Positions 8,468-16,107 of a stretch of 64,000 bases of DNA are shown here, in pieces. The notes below the pieces were generated by a model. It was not told the DNA's origin and did no database searches. It saw only the letters and a list, made by a program, of their open reading frames with translations. The position numbers and the translations under genes are program-made. This DNA comes from Hyphomicrobiales bacterium. Its GTDB lineage: Bacteria > Pseudomonadota > Alphaproteobacteria > Rhizobiales > Rhizobiaceae. Position 1 is the stretch's first letter. Each line of letters begins with the position of its first letter. The stretch is from contig UCEU01000036.1 in NCBI GenBank assembly GCA_900471485.1, forward strand, positions 1 through 64,000, given 5' to 3'.

Positions 8468-9655
8468 CTAGTTGGTGGCGACCTTCTGTTCCATCTCGGG
8501 CGCGACCACCGCGCCGGGACGGATACGCTGCAGGCCGTTGACGACGACCTTCTCGCCAACCTTCAGCCCGCTCTCGATGACCCGCTGGCCGTCGTGAAGC
8601 GTGCCGAGCCTTACCTGGCGATAGTTCACCTTGTTCTCGCCATCGACGACGAAGACGAACTTCTTGTCCTGGTCCGTGCCGACGGCACGATCGCTGACGA
8701 GCGTCTTGGTCTCGGCCTTCGGCTGGCCCATGCGCACCCGCACGAACTGGCCGGGGATCAGCTTGCCGCCGGGATTGTCGAACACGGCGCGGACGCCGAT
8801 GGTGCCGCTGGCGGCATCCACCTGGTTGTCGATGAGCTGCAGCTTGCCCTTGATCGGCGTGCCCTCGTCGGCGAGCGTACCCACCTCGACCGGGATTTGC
8901 TCGACGGCGGGCACGGCATCGTCGGATGCCGGCAGCTGCGCCAGTGCCTTGCTCACCATTTCCTCGCTGGCGTTGAAGCTGGCGTAGATCGGATCGACGG
9001 AAACGAGCGAGGTCAGCTCCGAGGAGGCGGAGCCGGCCGCGACCAGATTGCCGACGGTGATATCGATCTTGCCCGCGCGACCGGCGACCGGCGCGCGCAC
9101 TTCGGTGTAACCGAGCTCGAGGTTTGCGGACTGAAGCGCGGCCTGCGCGGTGCGAAGGCCGGCCTGTGCCTCGGTAAAGGCGTTCTGGCGCTGGTCCAGA
9201 TCGCTCTGCGAAATGGTCTTGCTGTCGGACAGCCTGCGGCCGCGCTCGAGCTCGATCTGCGCCAGGTTCACCTTGGCCTGAGCCGATGCCACCTGGCCTT
9301 CGGCCTGCGAGACGGCGGCCTGGTAGGGAGCCGGATCGATGGTGAAGAGCAGGTCGCCCGCCTTCACCAGCGCACCTTCGCGGAAATGCACCGACTGGAC
9401 GGCGCCGGCGACGCGCGAGCGGATCTGCACGCGATCGACGGCTTCGAGCCGGCCGGAAAACTGCTCCCACTCGGTCACGTCGTTGCTGGCGACGACGGCA
9501 ACCGTAACCGGCACCGCGGGAGGCGGTGCTTCGGCGGTGGCTGCCGTTGCGGTAACACTCATCGGCAGCTCGAAAAATAGTGCTGCGGCTGAAACGGACG
9601 CAGCAAGGCTCAGACCGGCGCCCGCGAGGGCCCAGCGCTTCTTTCTGGACGTCAT
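8468..9655 (-). CDS. RND efflux periplasmic adaptor (membrane fusion protein, MexE/AcrA type)
   Basis: 395 aa. There is an N-terminal membrane or signal segment (about 8-27) without a lipoprotein cysteine. It is followed by the paired barrel-sandwich halves (VQIRSRVAGAVQSVHFREGALVKAGDLLFTID and TEVRAPVAGRAGKIDITVGNLV) flanking an alpha-hairpin rich in Ala/Gln, then beta-barrel and membrane-proximal domains. It links the inner-membrane pump to an outer-membrane channel. The start is supported by AAGGAGAT 6 nt upstream. It lies 43 bp after the hydrolase-fold gene and 216 bp before its pump gene, all on the same strand. Confidence 0.92.
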   Translation of the reverse strand: MTSRKKRWALAGAGLSLAASVSAAALFFELPMSVTATAATAEAPPPAVPVTVAVVASNDVTEWEQFSGRLEAVDRVQIRSRVAGAVQSVHFREGALVKAGDLLFTIDPAPYQAAVSQAEGQVASAQAKVNLAQIELERGRRLSDSKTISQSDLDQRQNAFTEAQAGLRTAQAALQSANLELGYTEVRAPVAGRAGKIDITVGNLVAAGSASSELTSLVSVDPIYASFNASEEMVSKALAQLPASDDAVPAVEQIPVEVGTLADEGTPIKGKLQLIDNQVDAASGTIGVRAVFDNPGGKLIPGQFVRVRMGQPKAETKTLVSDRAVGTDQDKKFVFVVDGENKVNYRQVRLGTLHDGQRVIESGLKVGEKVVVNGLQRIRPGAVVAPEMEQKVATN

Positions 9656-9698
9656 TGTTATCTCCTTACGGCCCTCGGCCGGAACTTGTCAGTAATCT

Positions 9699-10532
9699 CT
9701 AGGCAATGGGTTGTCGGCGTTTGTCCCCGACGAAGCTTCCGAACTCACGGATCATGGTCTCGCGCCATCCGGAAATATTCTCAGGCGTCCCGCTGTAAAT
9801 CGAAGGCCAGCCTGCCCCGGCGGGGAGGACCTGCTGGCGAACGGCCACGCCGGCCTGCTTCAGGCGGTCGGCATAGCCAAGCGTTTCATCGCGAAGAGGA
9901 TCGTCCTCGGCGGTGAAAACCAGTGCGGGGGCAACGCCCGCGATACGGGAACAAAGGCACGGCGCCGCGTAAGGGTGGCAGCCGCCGCCGCTAAGATAAT
10001 GGCTCCAGCCGTCCGCCCAGCGCTGCCGCATACCGATACCGTCGGCCTTGCGGATGGAGGACGTGCCCATGAAGGGGTCGAGCAAGGGAGAAATCAGGAT
10101 CTGGCCGTCGAGCGCGTCGGCATAGTGATCACGCGCCTTCAGCGCCACGCCGCCGGCGATATTGCCGCCCGCTTCGACGCCCGCCACCAGAAGCAGCGAG
10201 TTGCGGTCGCCGAGACCGGAGGCGCGCTTGTTGGCCATGTAGGAGAACAGCGAATAGCCGACTTCGAGCGGCTTGGGGAACACATTGCCCAAAGGCGAAT
10301 TGTAATCGGGAACAACCACGATGGCGCCGGCGTCGGCAATGCTCTCGGCAATCGCGTTGTCCTGGAGACCCTGCTCCATGAACGCTCCGCCGTGGAAGAA
10401 CAGCACAATCGGCGACCCCTTGCCGTATTCGGCGCCCTGGTAGACGCGCGCGGAAACGGGGCCAGTGGCCACCTTCTCCAGCAACATGTCCTTCACCTGA
10501 ACCGCCATGGTCTTTTCCAGTTTTTGCTTCAT
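9699..10532 (-). CDS. Alpha/beta-hydrolase-fold protein with degenerate catalytic triad
   Basis: 277 aa from the ATG at 10532; a GTG at 10595 would add 21 residues, and neither has a strong ribosome site. It matches the hormone-sensitive-lipase branch: oxyanion motif HGGAF (47-51), strand and elbow LLLVAGVEAGGNIAGG (113-128) and the acid segment TAEDDPLRDE (207-216). The nucleophile elbow reads G-V-E-A-G instead of G-D-S-A-G, so the catalytic Ser is replaced by Glu120. The segment where the catalytic His is expected reads GAGWPS (239-244), with no His. Only the Asp (Asp211) remains. Ordinary esterase activity is therefore unlikely. It is the first gene of the RND operon and divergent from a LysR gene, suggesting an accessory or ligand-binding role (inference). 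Confidence 0.8.
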   Translation of the reverse strand: MKQKLEKTMAVQVKDMLLEKVATGPVSARVYQGAEYGKGSPIVLFFHGGAFMEQGLQDNAIAESIADAGAIVVVPDYNSPLGNVFPKPLEVGYSLFSYMANKRASGLGDRNSLLLVAGVEAGGNIAGGVALKARDHYADALDGQILISPLLDPFMGTSSIRKADGIGMRQRWADGWSHYLSGGGCHPYAAPCLCSRIAGVAPALVFTAEDDPLRDETLGYADRLKQAGVAVRQQVLPAGAGWPSIYSGTPENISGWRETMIREFGSFVGDKRRQPIA

Positions 10533-10628
10533 CGAAGCACCATATTGCCTAGCGAAGCCGCTTGCAATTTCTGGAAAAAAGATATTGTTATTCACGCCAT
10601 GGAATAAGAAGCGTCAACGCGATTACAC

Positions 10629-10646
10629 TGTTCCAATTTTCGAACA
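10629..10646. promoter_or_regulatory. Candidate LysR operator in the divergent promoter region
   Basis: TGTTC-N8-GAACA inverted repeat in the 147-bp space between the hydrolase/RND operon and the divergent LysR gene, 34 bp before the LysR start. It contains a T-N12-A dyad of the kind bound by LysR-type proteins. No clear -35/-10 could be assigned. The role is inferred from position. Confidence 0.4.
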
Positions 10647-10679
10647 ATACCGCAGTGCAAACTGCCAAGGTGATTTCCG

Positions 10680-11591
10680 ATGGACCAATTCTCGGCAATG
10701 CGCGCATTCATCCGCGTCGTAGAGACCGGCAACTTTACCAGGGCCGCCGACACCCTTTCCATGCCCAAGGCGACAGTGACCAATCTCATCCAGGGTCTGG
10801 AAGCGCATCTTCACACCAAGCTCCTCAACCGCACCACCCGCCGGGTCATGGTCACGACGGATGGCGCACTCTATTACGAACGGGCCGCGCAGATCGTCTC
10901 TGAGATCGACGAACTGGACGGCAGCCTGACGAATTCTCAAGGACTGCCGAGCGGTCGTCTCCGTGTCGAAATGGCCGGCGCCTTCGCCGATTGGATCGTC
11001 GTGCCGGCGCTTTGTGAATTCTACCAGAAATATCCCGATATCCGTATCGACCTCGGCGTCGGTGACCGCAATGTCGATTACCTCGCGGAGAACGTCGACT
11101 GCGCGCTTCGCGGCGGCACGCCCGCCGACCAGTCGCTGATCGCGCGGCGCGTCTCGGAAGTCGAGATGATCACCTGCGCGGCACCTCTCTATATCGAGAA
11201 ATTCGGCATCCCGGAGCGGCCGGAAGAACTTGAAAACAAACACTATTCCGTCAGCTATTTTCGCGCGCAGACCAACCGGACGCTTCCCTTCGAGTTCAAC
11301 AGGGGCGACGAGAAGATCGAGATCAACGCGCGCTATATCGTCTCGGTGAACGACAGCCGCACCTTTGTCACCGCCGCCCTGAACGGTCTCGGCATTGCGC
11401 AGTTGCCGCGCTTCATGGTGACCGACGCGCTCGCCAGGGGTGACCTCGTGCAGATGCTTCCCGAATGGAACCGCGAGCCGCTGCCGCTCTACATCGTCTA
11501 CCCGCCGAACAGGCATCTGAGCAACAAGGTGCGGGTGTTCGTCGACTGGCTGGTCAAGCTCCTGGCCGACGCCAAGCTCAACGCGGCATAA
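10680..11591 (+). CDS. LysR-family transcriptional regulator, divergent to the RND operon
   Basis: 303 aa. The N-terminal winged helix-turn-helix (about 1-60: MDQFSAMRAFIRVVETGNFTRAAD and following) is followed by a LysR substrate-binding domain (about 90-295). It belongs to the CrgA/AaeR-like subgroup with the RTTRRV wing. It is divergent from the hydrolase/RND adaptor/pump operon, so that operon is its likely target, as in MexT-type control of mexEF (inference). It is clearly related to the LysR protein at 12692-13585. A strong hairpin terminator follows 6 bp after its stop. Confidence 0.9.
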   Translation: MDQFSAMRAFIRVVETGNFTRAADTLSMPKATVTNLIQGLEAHLHTKLLNRTTRRVMVTTDGALYYERAAQIVSEIDELDGSLTNSQGLPSGRLRVEMAGAFADWIVVPALCEFYQKYPDIRIDLGVGDRNVDYLAENVDCALRGGTPADQSLIARRVSEVEMITCAAPLYIEKFGIPERPEELENKHYSVSYFRAQTNRTLPFEFNRGDEKIEINARYIVSVNDSRTFVTAALNGLGIAQLPRFMVTDALARGDLVQMLPEWNREPLPLYIVYPPNRHLSNKVRVFVDWLVKLLADAKLNAA

Positions 11592-11597
11592 AACAAA

Positions 11598-11631
11598 TGC
11601 GGCCCGGAAGAGCTATCTTCGACGGGCCGCA
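11598..11631 (+). terminator. Strong hairpin after the LysR gene
   Basis: Nested perfect stem: outer arms TGCGGCCCG/CGGGCCGCA, inner arms GAAGA/TCTTC around GCTA, with 2 unpaired bases on one side. It is followed by a weak T-containing tail (GTTGCATTGATTT). Lying between convergent genes, it probably stops LysR transcription. The rest of the 238-bp gap to the SDR gene shows nothing recognisable. Confidence 0.7.
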
Positions 11632-11829
11632 GTTGCATTGATTTCCGTTCTTGTTCTTTCCGGCTCCGCCGCGTCACCAGGGAAATGGCCCGGCGGATAT
11701 TTGAGGTATGACGTCAGGAATTGGAGGCATTCCGTCAGTCCCTACCCTTCTAATATAGGCCTTTTGCACCGCGAATGTAAGAGCCGATTACGGGATGCCC
11801 GCTTCCTTGGCCCTTGCGATTCGCCTGGA

Positions 11830-12570
11830 TCAGACCATGCCGCCGTTGGCGCGGAGCACCTGGCCGTTGATCCACGAGCCGTCCGGGCCGGCCAGGAATG
11901 ACACGGCGGCTGCGATATCCTCGGGCGTTCCGAGCCGCTCCAGCGGGTTCATCTTCGCCAACCGCGCGACCAGTTCGTCGGACTTGCCGGTGAGGAAAAG
12001 ATCCGTCGCCGTCGGGCCCGGCGCCACGGCGTTGACGGTGATCTCGCGGCCGCGCATTTCCTTCGACATGATCGCGGTCAGCGTCTCGACTGCTGCCTTG
12101 GTGGCGGCATAGATGCCGTAGGTCTCAAGCTTGAGGCCGACCACCGAGGTCGAGAAATTGACGATCCGGCCGCCGTTGCGCAAGCGCTTGCCGGCTTCGC
12201 GAAGCGTGTTGAACGTGCCCTTCAGATTGACGTCCATCAGCCGATCGAAATCCGCGTCCTGCGCGTCGGATATCGGCGACAGCGCCATGATGCCGGCGTT
12301 GTTGACCAGCACGTCGATACCGCCGAAGGCCGCTTCCGCCGCATCGAACATCCGGCGCACCGCCCCGGCATCGCTCACATCGGCCTTCGCCGTCAACGCC
12401 CTACCGCCGGCCTGCTCGATTTTGCGGGCCAGTTCCTCGGCGGGCGCGGCATTGCCGGAATAGTTGACGACGACCGTGAAGCCGTCGCGCGCCAGCCGCT
12501 CGGCAATCGCCGCACCGATACCCCGCGATGCACCCGTGACGATCGCAACCTTGTTTTCCGATGACGTCAT
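11830..12570 (-). CDS. Short-chain dehydrogenase/reductase (SDR), 3-oxoacyl-ACP-reductase-like
   Basis: 246 aa classical SDR. The cofactor motif TGASRGIG is at 12-19, the NNAG motif follows the fourth strand (LVNNAGIMA), and the catalytic set includes Ser in NFSTSV and Tyr/Lys in YGIYAATKAAVE. The C-terminal GSWINGQVLRANGG matches the family. It reduces or oxidises a carbonyl or alcohol using NAD(P)(H); the substrate cannot be told. It is divergently transcribed from a LysR gene 121 bp away, which probably regulates it. Confidence 0.88.
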   Translation of the reverse strand: MTSSENKVAIVTGASRGIGAAIAERLARDGFTVVVNYSGNAAPAEELARKIEQAGGRALTAKADVSDAGAVRRMFDAAEAAFGGIDVLVNNAGIMALSPISDAQDADFDRLMDVNLKGTFNTLREAGKRLRNGGRIVNFSTSVVGLKLETYGIYAATKAAVETLTAIMSKEMRGREITVNAVAPGPTATDLFLTGKSDELVARLAKMNPLERLGTPEDIAAAVSFLAGPDGSWINGQVLRANGGMV

Positions 12571-12691
12571 TGTCGTTCTCCTTATGCTCCTGCGCCTCGG
12601 CGCGTTCTGATGCTCACAAGATGCAACTTTCCCATTGCCGCATAATCACCTATTATTCGCCATCACTATCCGGATAAGCCGAACAAAACAC
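12571..12691. promoter_or_regulatory. Divergent control region, SDR and LysR genes
   Basis: 121 bp between the two divergent start codons. It must hold both promoters and presumably the LysR binding site. It is AT-rich around 12640-12665, but I could not pick a convincing operator or promoter boxes. Confidence 0.4.
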
Positions 12692-13585
12692 ATGGACCGA
12701 TTTGATGCCATGCGGGTCTTCTCCCGCGTCGTGGAGCGCCGCAGTTTCACTGCAGCTGCCGAGGATACCGGCCTTCCCCGCTCGACCGTGACCGATGCCG
12801 TGAAGCAGCTTGAGGCGCGGCTGGGCGTTCGCCTCTTGCAGCGAACGACCCGCCACGTCAGCCCGACGCTCGACGGCGAAGCCTATTACCAGCGTTGCCT
12901 GTCGATCCTCGCCGATATCGAGGATGCCGAGGCCGCCTTCGCCGGCGCCAAGCCGAAGGGCCTGCTGCGTGTCGACGTCCACGGCACGCTGGCGCGCCAT
13001 TTCGTGCTGCCGAACCTGCCGTCGTTTCTCGAGACCTATCCCGATATAGAGCTCTACATGAGCGAGGGCGACCGGCTGGTGGATCTCGTTCGCGAGGGCA
13101 TCGACTGCGTGCTGCGTGTCGGCACCCCGCAGGATAGCGACATGGTCGCCCGCCGGGTGGCGATGCTGGAGGAAATCACGCTCGCCTCGCCCGCGTATCT
13201 GGAGAAATACGGAACGCCCGATCATCCCGACCGTCTGGAGGGCCACCGCATGGTCGGCTTTCACTCCAGCGCCACAGGCTCGCTCGTGCCGCTCGAATTC
13301 CTGGTCGACGGCGCGATCCGCAACGTGGTGCTGCCCGCGACCCTTTCGGTCAACGCCGCCGAGAGCTTCCATGCCGCGGCAAGGCTCGGGCTCGGCATCA
13401 TCCAGGTGCCGCGTTATCACGCCGAACGCTTCGTTCATTCAGGCGAACTCGTGCATATCCTCAAGGATTTCCCGCTGACGAAGACGCCCGTCTCGCTGCT
13501 CTACCCCCGCAACAGGCAACTATCGCCGCGCGTGCGCGTTTTCATCGATTGGCTGGTGACGGTCTTTGCTCGACAATCCGGGTGA
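12692..13585 (+). CDS. LysR-family transcriptional regulator, divergent to the SDR gene
   Basis: 297 aa from the ATG at 12692, chosen because it gives the standard LysR N terminus MDRFDAMRVFSRVVERRSFT; an upstream in-frame start adds 19 atypical residues. It has a winged helix-turn-helix followed by a substrate-binding domain. It shares MD-F-AMR-F-RVVE and RTTR-V patterns with the LysR gene 2 kb upstream, so the two are paralogues of one subgroup. The likely target is the divergent SDR gene. Confidence 0.9.
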   Translation: MDRFDAMRVFSRVVERRSFTAAAEDTGLPRSTVTDAVKQLEARLGVRLLQRTTRHVSPTLDGEAYYQRCLSILADIEDAEAAFAGAKPKGLLRVDVHGTLARHFVLPNLPSFLETYPDIELYMSEGDRLVDLVREGIDCVLRVGTPQDSDMVARRVAMLEEITLASPAYLEKYGTPDHPDRLEGHRMVGFHSSATGSLVPLEFLVDGAIRNVVLPATLSVNAAESFHAAARLGLGIIQVPRYHAERFVHSGELVHILKDFPLTKTPVSLLYPRNRQLSPRVRVFIDWLVTVFARQSG

Positions 13586-13629
13586 AAGGCGCTTCACTGG
13601 AACGATCGATAGCACGAGGAGATATTGTC

Positions 13630-13944
13630 ATGACCATCTCGGACATCACGGTGCACCAGAAGGACGGCGGCTTCCTCGTCGCATTCAGCGATCAGGCGGG
13701 AGACCGGATCGAGGTCACGCTTTACACTGTTGCATCCCCGGGCCTGACGGCTGACAATGCGATCAGCCGCGCCAAGGCCTTGCTGGAGAAGGCCGCCAGA
13801 AGCACTCACACCGATGACCGTCGCGCCAAGGATGCAGCCACGCTGGAGGAAGAACTCGACGAAGGCCTGGAAGACACCTTCCCTGCGAGCGACCCCGTCT
13901 CGGTTACCAGCACCGCGACCGCCCATCCCAAGACCGGTCACTGA
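13630..13944 (+). CDS. Small conserved alphaproteobacterial protein with TFPASDP tail motif
   Basis: 104 aa from the ATG at 13630, which has a GAGGAG site 8 nt upstream; longer in-frame starts lack one and overlap the LysR gene. The N-terminal half predicts a small beta-rich domain (ISDITVHQKDGGFLVAFSDQAGDRIEVTLYTV). The C-terminal half is acidic and contains LDEGLEDTFPASDPVSVT. The TFPASDP motif recurs in small alphaproteobacterial proteins of unknown function. It lies 30 bp upstream of the DNA glycosylase gene on the same strand, so the two may be cotranscribed. No function is assigned. Confidence 0.75.
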   Translation: MTISDITVHQKDGGFLVAFSDQAGDRIEVTLYTVASPGLTADNAISRAKALLEKAARSTHTDDRRAKDAATLEEELDEGLEDTFPASDPVSVTSTATAHPKTGH

Positions 13945-13974
13945 CCGGATGCGGCAGCCGGAACGCAGGGTTAA

Positions 13975-14565
13975 ATGAATTCCCCAACCGGTGCGATCGG
14001 CACTGCTCCCCTATCCGGCGAACACCTTGCCGATTTCTTCGCGCGCGATGCCGTCTCGGTCGCACGCGATCTCCTGAGCTGCCATCTCCTCGTCGGCGAA
14101 ACCGGCGGACGCATCGCCGAAACCGAAGCCTATTTCCCCGACGACGAAGCCTCGCACAGCTTTCGCGGCCCGACCAGGTGCAACGGCGCCATGTTCGGCA
14201 AGCCGGGCAACGTCTATATCTACCGTATCTACGGCATGCACTGGTGCCTGAACTTCGTCTGCACGCCGGGCTCGGCCGTGCTGATCCGCGCCATCGAGCC
14301 TGATGTTGGCATCGCCGAGATGATATCGAGACGCGGCACCGACGCCTTGCCGCAGCTCTGCAGCGGCCCCGGCAAGCTCTGCCAGGCGCTCGGCGTCGAT
14401 ATCGAGCTGAACGACCGCCTGCTCGACCACGCCCCCTTCTCGCTGACCCGCACCGCGCCCGTCGAGATTCTCACGGGAAAGCGGATCGGCATCACGAAAA
14501 ATGCCGAAGCACCATGGCGCTTCGGCATCTCCGGATCTCGTTATCTCAGCAAACCGTTTCGCTGA
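13975..14565 (+). CDS. DNA-3-methyladenine glycosylase (AAG/MPG family)
   Basis: 196 aa, normal length for bacterial AAG-type glycosylases, which excise 3-methyladenine and other alkylated purines in base-excision repair. The signature includes ARDLLSCHLL, the active-site ETEAY (49-53), YIYRIYGMHWCLN (81-93), AVLIRAIEP and GPGKLCQALG. Its stop abuts that of the convergent EmrB gene (TGATCA at 14563-14568). The last codons contain a hairpin that looks like the terminator of the opposing operon. Confidence 0.93.
   Translation: MNSPTGAIGTAPLSGEHLADFFARDAVSVARDLLSCHLLVGETGGRIAETEAYFPDDEASHSFRGPTRCNGAMFGKPGNVYIYRIYGMHWCLNFVCTPGSAVLIRAIEPDVGIAEMISRRGTDALPQLCSGPGKLCQALGVDIELNDRLLDHAPFSLTRTAPVEILTGKRIGITKNAEAPWRFGISGSRYLSKPFR
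14497..14528 (-). terminator. Intrinsic terminator of the emrAB operon inside the glycosylase gene
   Basis: ATGCCGAAGC/GCTTCGGCAT, 10-bp perfect arms (14501-14510 with 14519-14528) and an 8-nt loop. On the minus strand the stem runs straight into TTTTTC. It lies 38 bp downstream of the EmrB stop but entirely within the C-terminal codons of the convergent glycosylase gene. Confidence 0.8.
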
Positions 14566-16107
14566 TCATTCCATCACGGCGCTGTGGTCCATGGCCGGAG
14601 CGACCTTGGGCTTGCGCAGCAGCAGCACCAGCGGAATGACCGCCAGCGACATGATCATCAGCAGCTTGAAATCATCGATATAGGCGATGATCGTCGATTG
14701 CAGCGTAATCAGTTCGTTCAGTGCCGCGCGTCCGGCGGCGGTGAACGGGCTCAGCCCCTGCGCCGCCGCACTCTCGAACGCCCTGTTGAACGGCGTCACG
14801 TAGCCCGCGATGTTCTCGTGGTTGATCTGCCCGTTCTCGACAAGCAACGCGGAAACGATCGAGATGCCGACGCTGGAGCCGATGTTACGCGACAGATTGT
14901 AGAGGCCGGTACCGTCGCCGCGCATTTCCGCCGGCAGCGTCGAAAACGCGATCGTGGTCAGCGGCACGAACAGGAAGCCGAGACCGGCGCCCTGGATGAA
15001 GCCGACCGATATGATCGTCCACTGCGAGACATCGGGCGTCCAGCCGGTCATGTCGTACATCGCCCACGCCGTCAGCCCGAGGCCGAGCACCAGGAGCAGA
15101 CGCGTGTCCACCTTGCCGATCAGCCGCCCGACGACGAACATGCAGAGCATCGTCCCCATGCCGCGCGGCCCCATGACGATACCGGCAGTGATGACGGGAT
15201 AGCCCATCAGCGTCTGCAGATAGGGCGTCATCAGCGCCAGAGAGGCCAGATAGGTGATGCCGATCACGAAGATGAAGACCATGCTGACCGTAAAGTTCCG
15301 GTCGAGAAACAGCTTCGGATTGACGAAGGATTTCTCCGCCGTCAGCGTATGCACGACGAGCAGGTAGAAGGCCGAGGCACAGATCACCGCCTCGATGATG
15401 ATCTCGCCGGAGCCGAACCAGTTGAGCTGTTCACCGCGATCGAGGAAGAGCTGCAGCGATGCGATGCCCAGGCTCATCATCCCGAAACCGAACCAGTCGA
15501 GCTTGGCGAGCGCGTCCAGTTTCGTCTCGGTCACGTAGATCATGATGCCGGCGAAGGCGAGCGCCCCGATCGGCACGTTGATGTAGAACACCCAGCGCCA
15601 GCTGATGTTGTCGGTGAGCCAGCCGCCGATGACCGGGCCGAGCACCGGCCCGACCATGACCGACACGCCGAACAGCGCCATGGCCGAGCCACGTTCTTCC
15701 GGCGTGTAGATATCGAGCAGGATACCCTGCGAAAGCGGCACCAGCGACGCCCCGAACAGCCCCTGCATCAGGCGGAACGCAACGATCTGATTGAGCGATT
15801 GCGCCAGGCCGCAAAGCACGGATGCGACGACGAAGCCGATGATGGCGGTCAGCAGCACGCGCTTTCGACCGAACTTGGCGGCAAGGAAGCCCGACGGCGG
15901 CGTCATGATGGCGGCCGCGACGATATAGGAGGTGAGAACCCAGTTGATCTGGTCGGCGCTCGCCGAGACGCTGCCCTGAATAAAGGGCAGCGCGACGTTG
16001 GCGATCGTCGTATCCAGCGCCTGCATGATGACGGCCAGGATGACGCAGGCCGTGATCATGCCGCGGTTGGCGACCGGCACGAAGGACGCGGAGGCGGTGC
16101 TACTCAT
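14566..16107 (-). CDS. emrB: DHA2-family MFS multidrug exporter (EmrB/QacA type)
   Basis: 513 aa from the ATG at 16107, which overlaps the upstream emrA stop by 8 bp (ATGAGTAG). It has 14 predicted membrane helices. The first is MITACVILAVIMQALDTTIANVALPFIQG with the DTTIANVALP motif of the DHA2 group, and motif A reads GFLAAKFGRKRV. It exports drugs or other amphiphiles by proton antiport, coupled to the EmrA adaptor. The operon is marR-emrA-emrB. Confidence 0.92.
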   Translation of the reverse strand: MSSTASASFVPVANRGMITACVILAVIMQALDTTIANVALPFIQGSVSASADQINWVLTSYIVAAAIMTPPSGFLAAKFGRKRVLLTAIIGFVVASVLCGLAQSLNQIVAFRLMQGLFGASLVPLSQGILLDIYTPEERGSAMALFGVSVMVGPVLGPVIGGWLTDNISWRWVFYINVPIGALAFAGIMIYVTETKLDALAKLDWFGFGMMSLGIASLQLFLDRGEQLNWFGSGEIIIEAVICASAFYLLVVHTLTAEKSFVNPKLFLDRNFTVSMVFIFVIGITYLASLALMTPYLQTLMGYPVITAGIVMGPRGMGTMLCMFVVGRLIGKVDTRLLLVLGLGLTAWAMYDMTGWTPDVSQWTIISVGFIQGAGLGFLFVPLTTIAFSTLPAEMRGDGTGLYNLSRNIGSSVGISIVSALLVENGQINHENIAGYVTPFNRAFESAAAQGLSPFTAAGRAALNELITLQSTIIAYIDDFKLLMIMSLAVIPLVLLLRKPKVAPAMDHSAVME

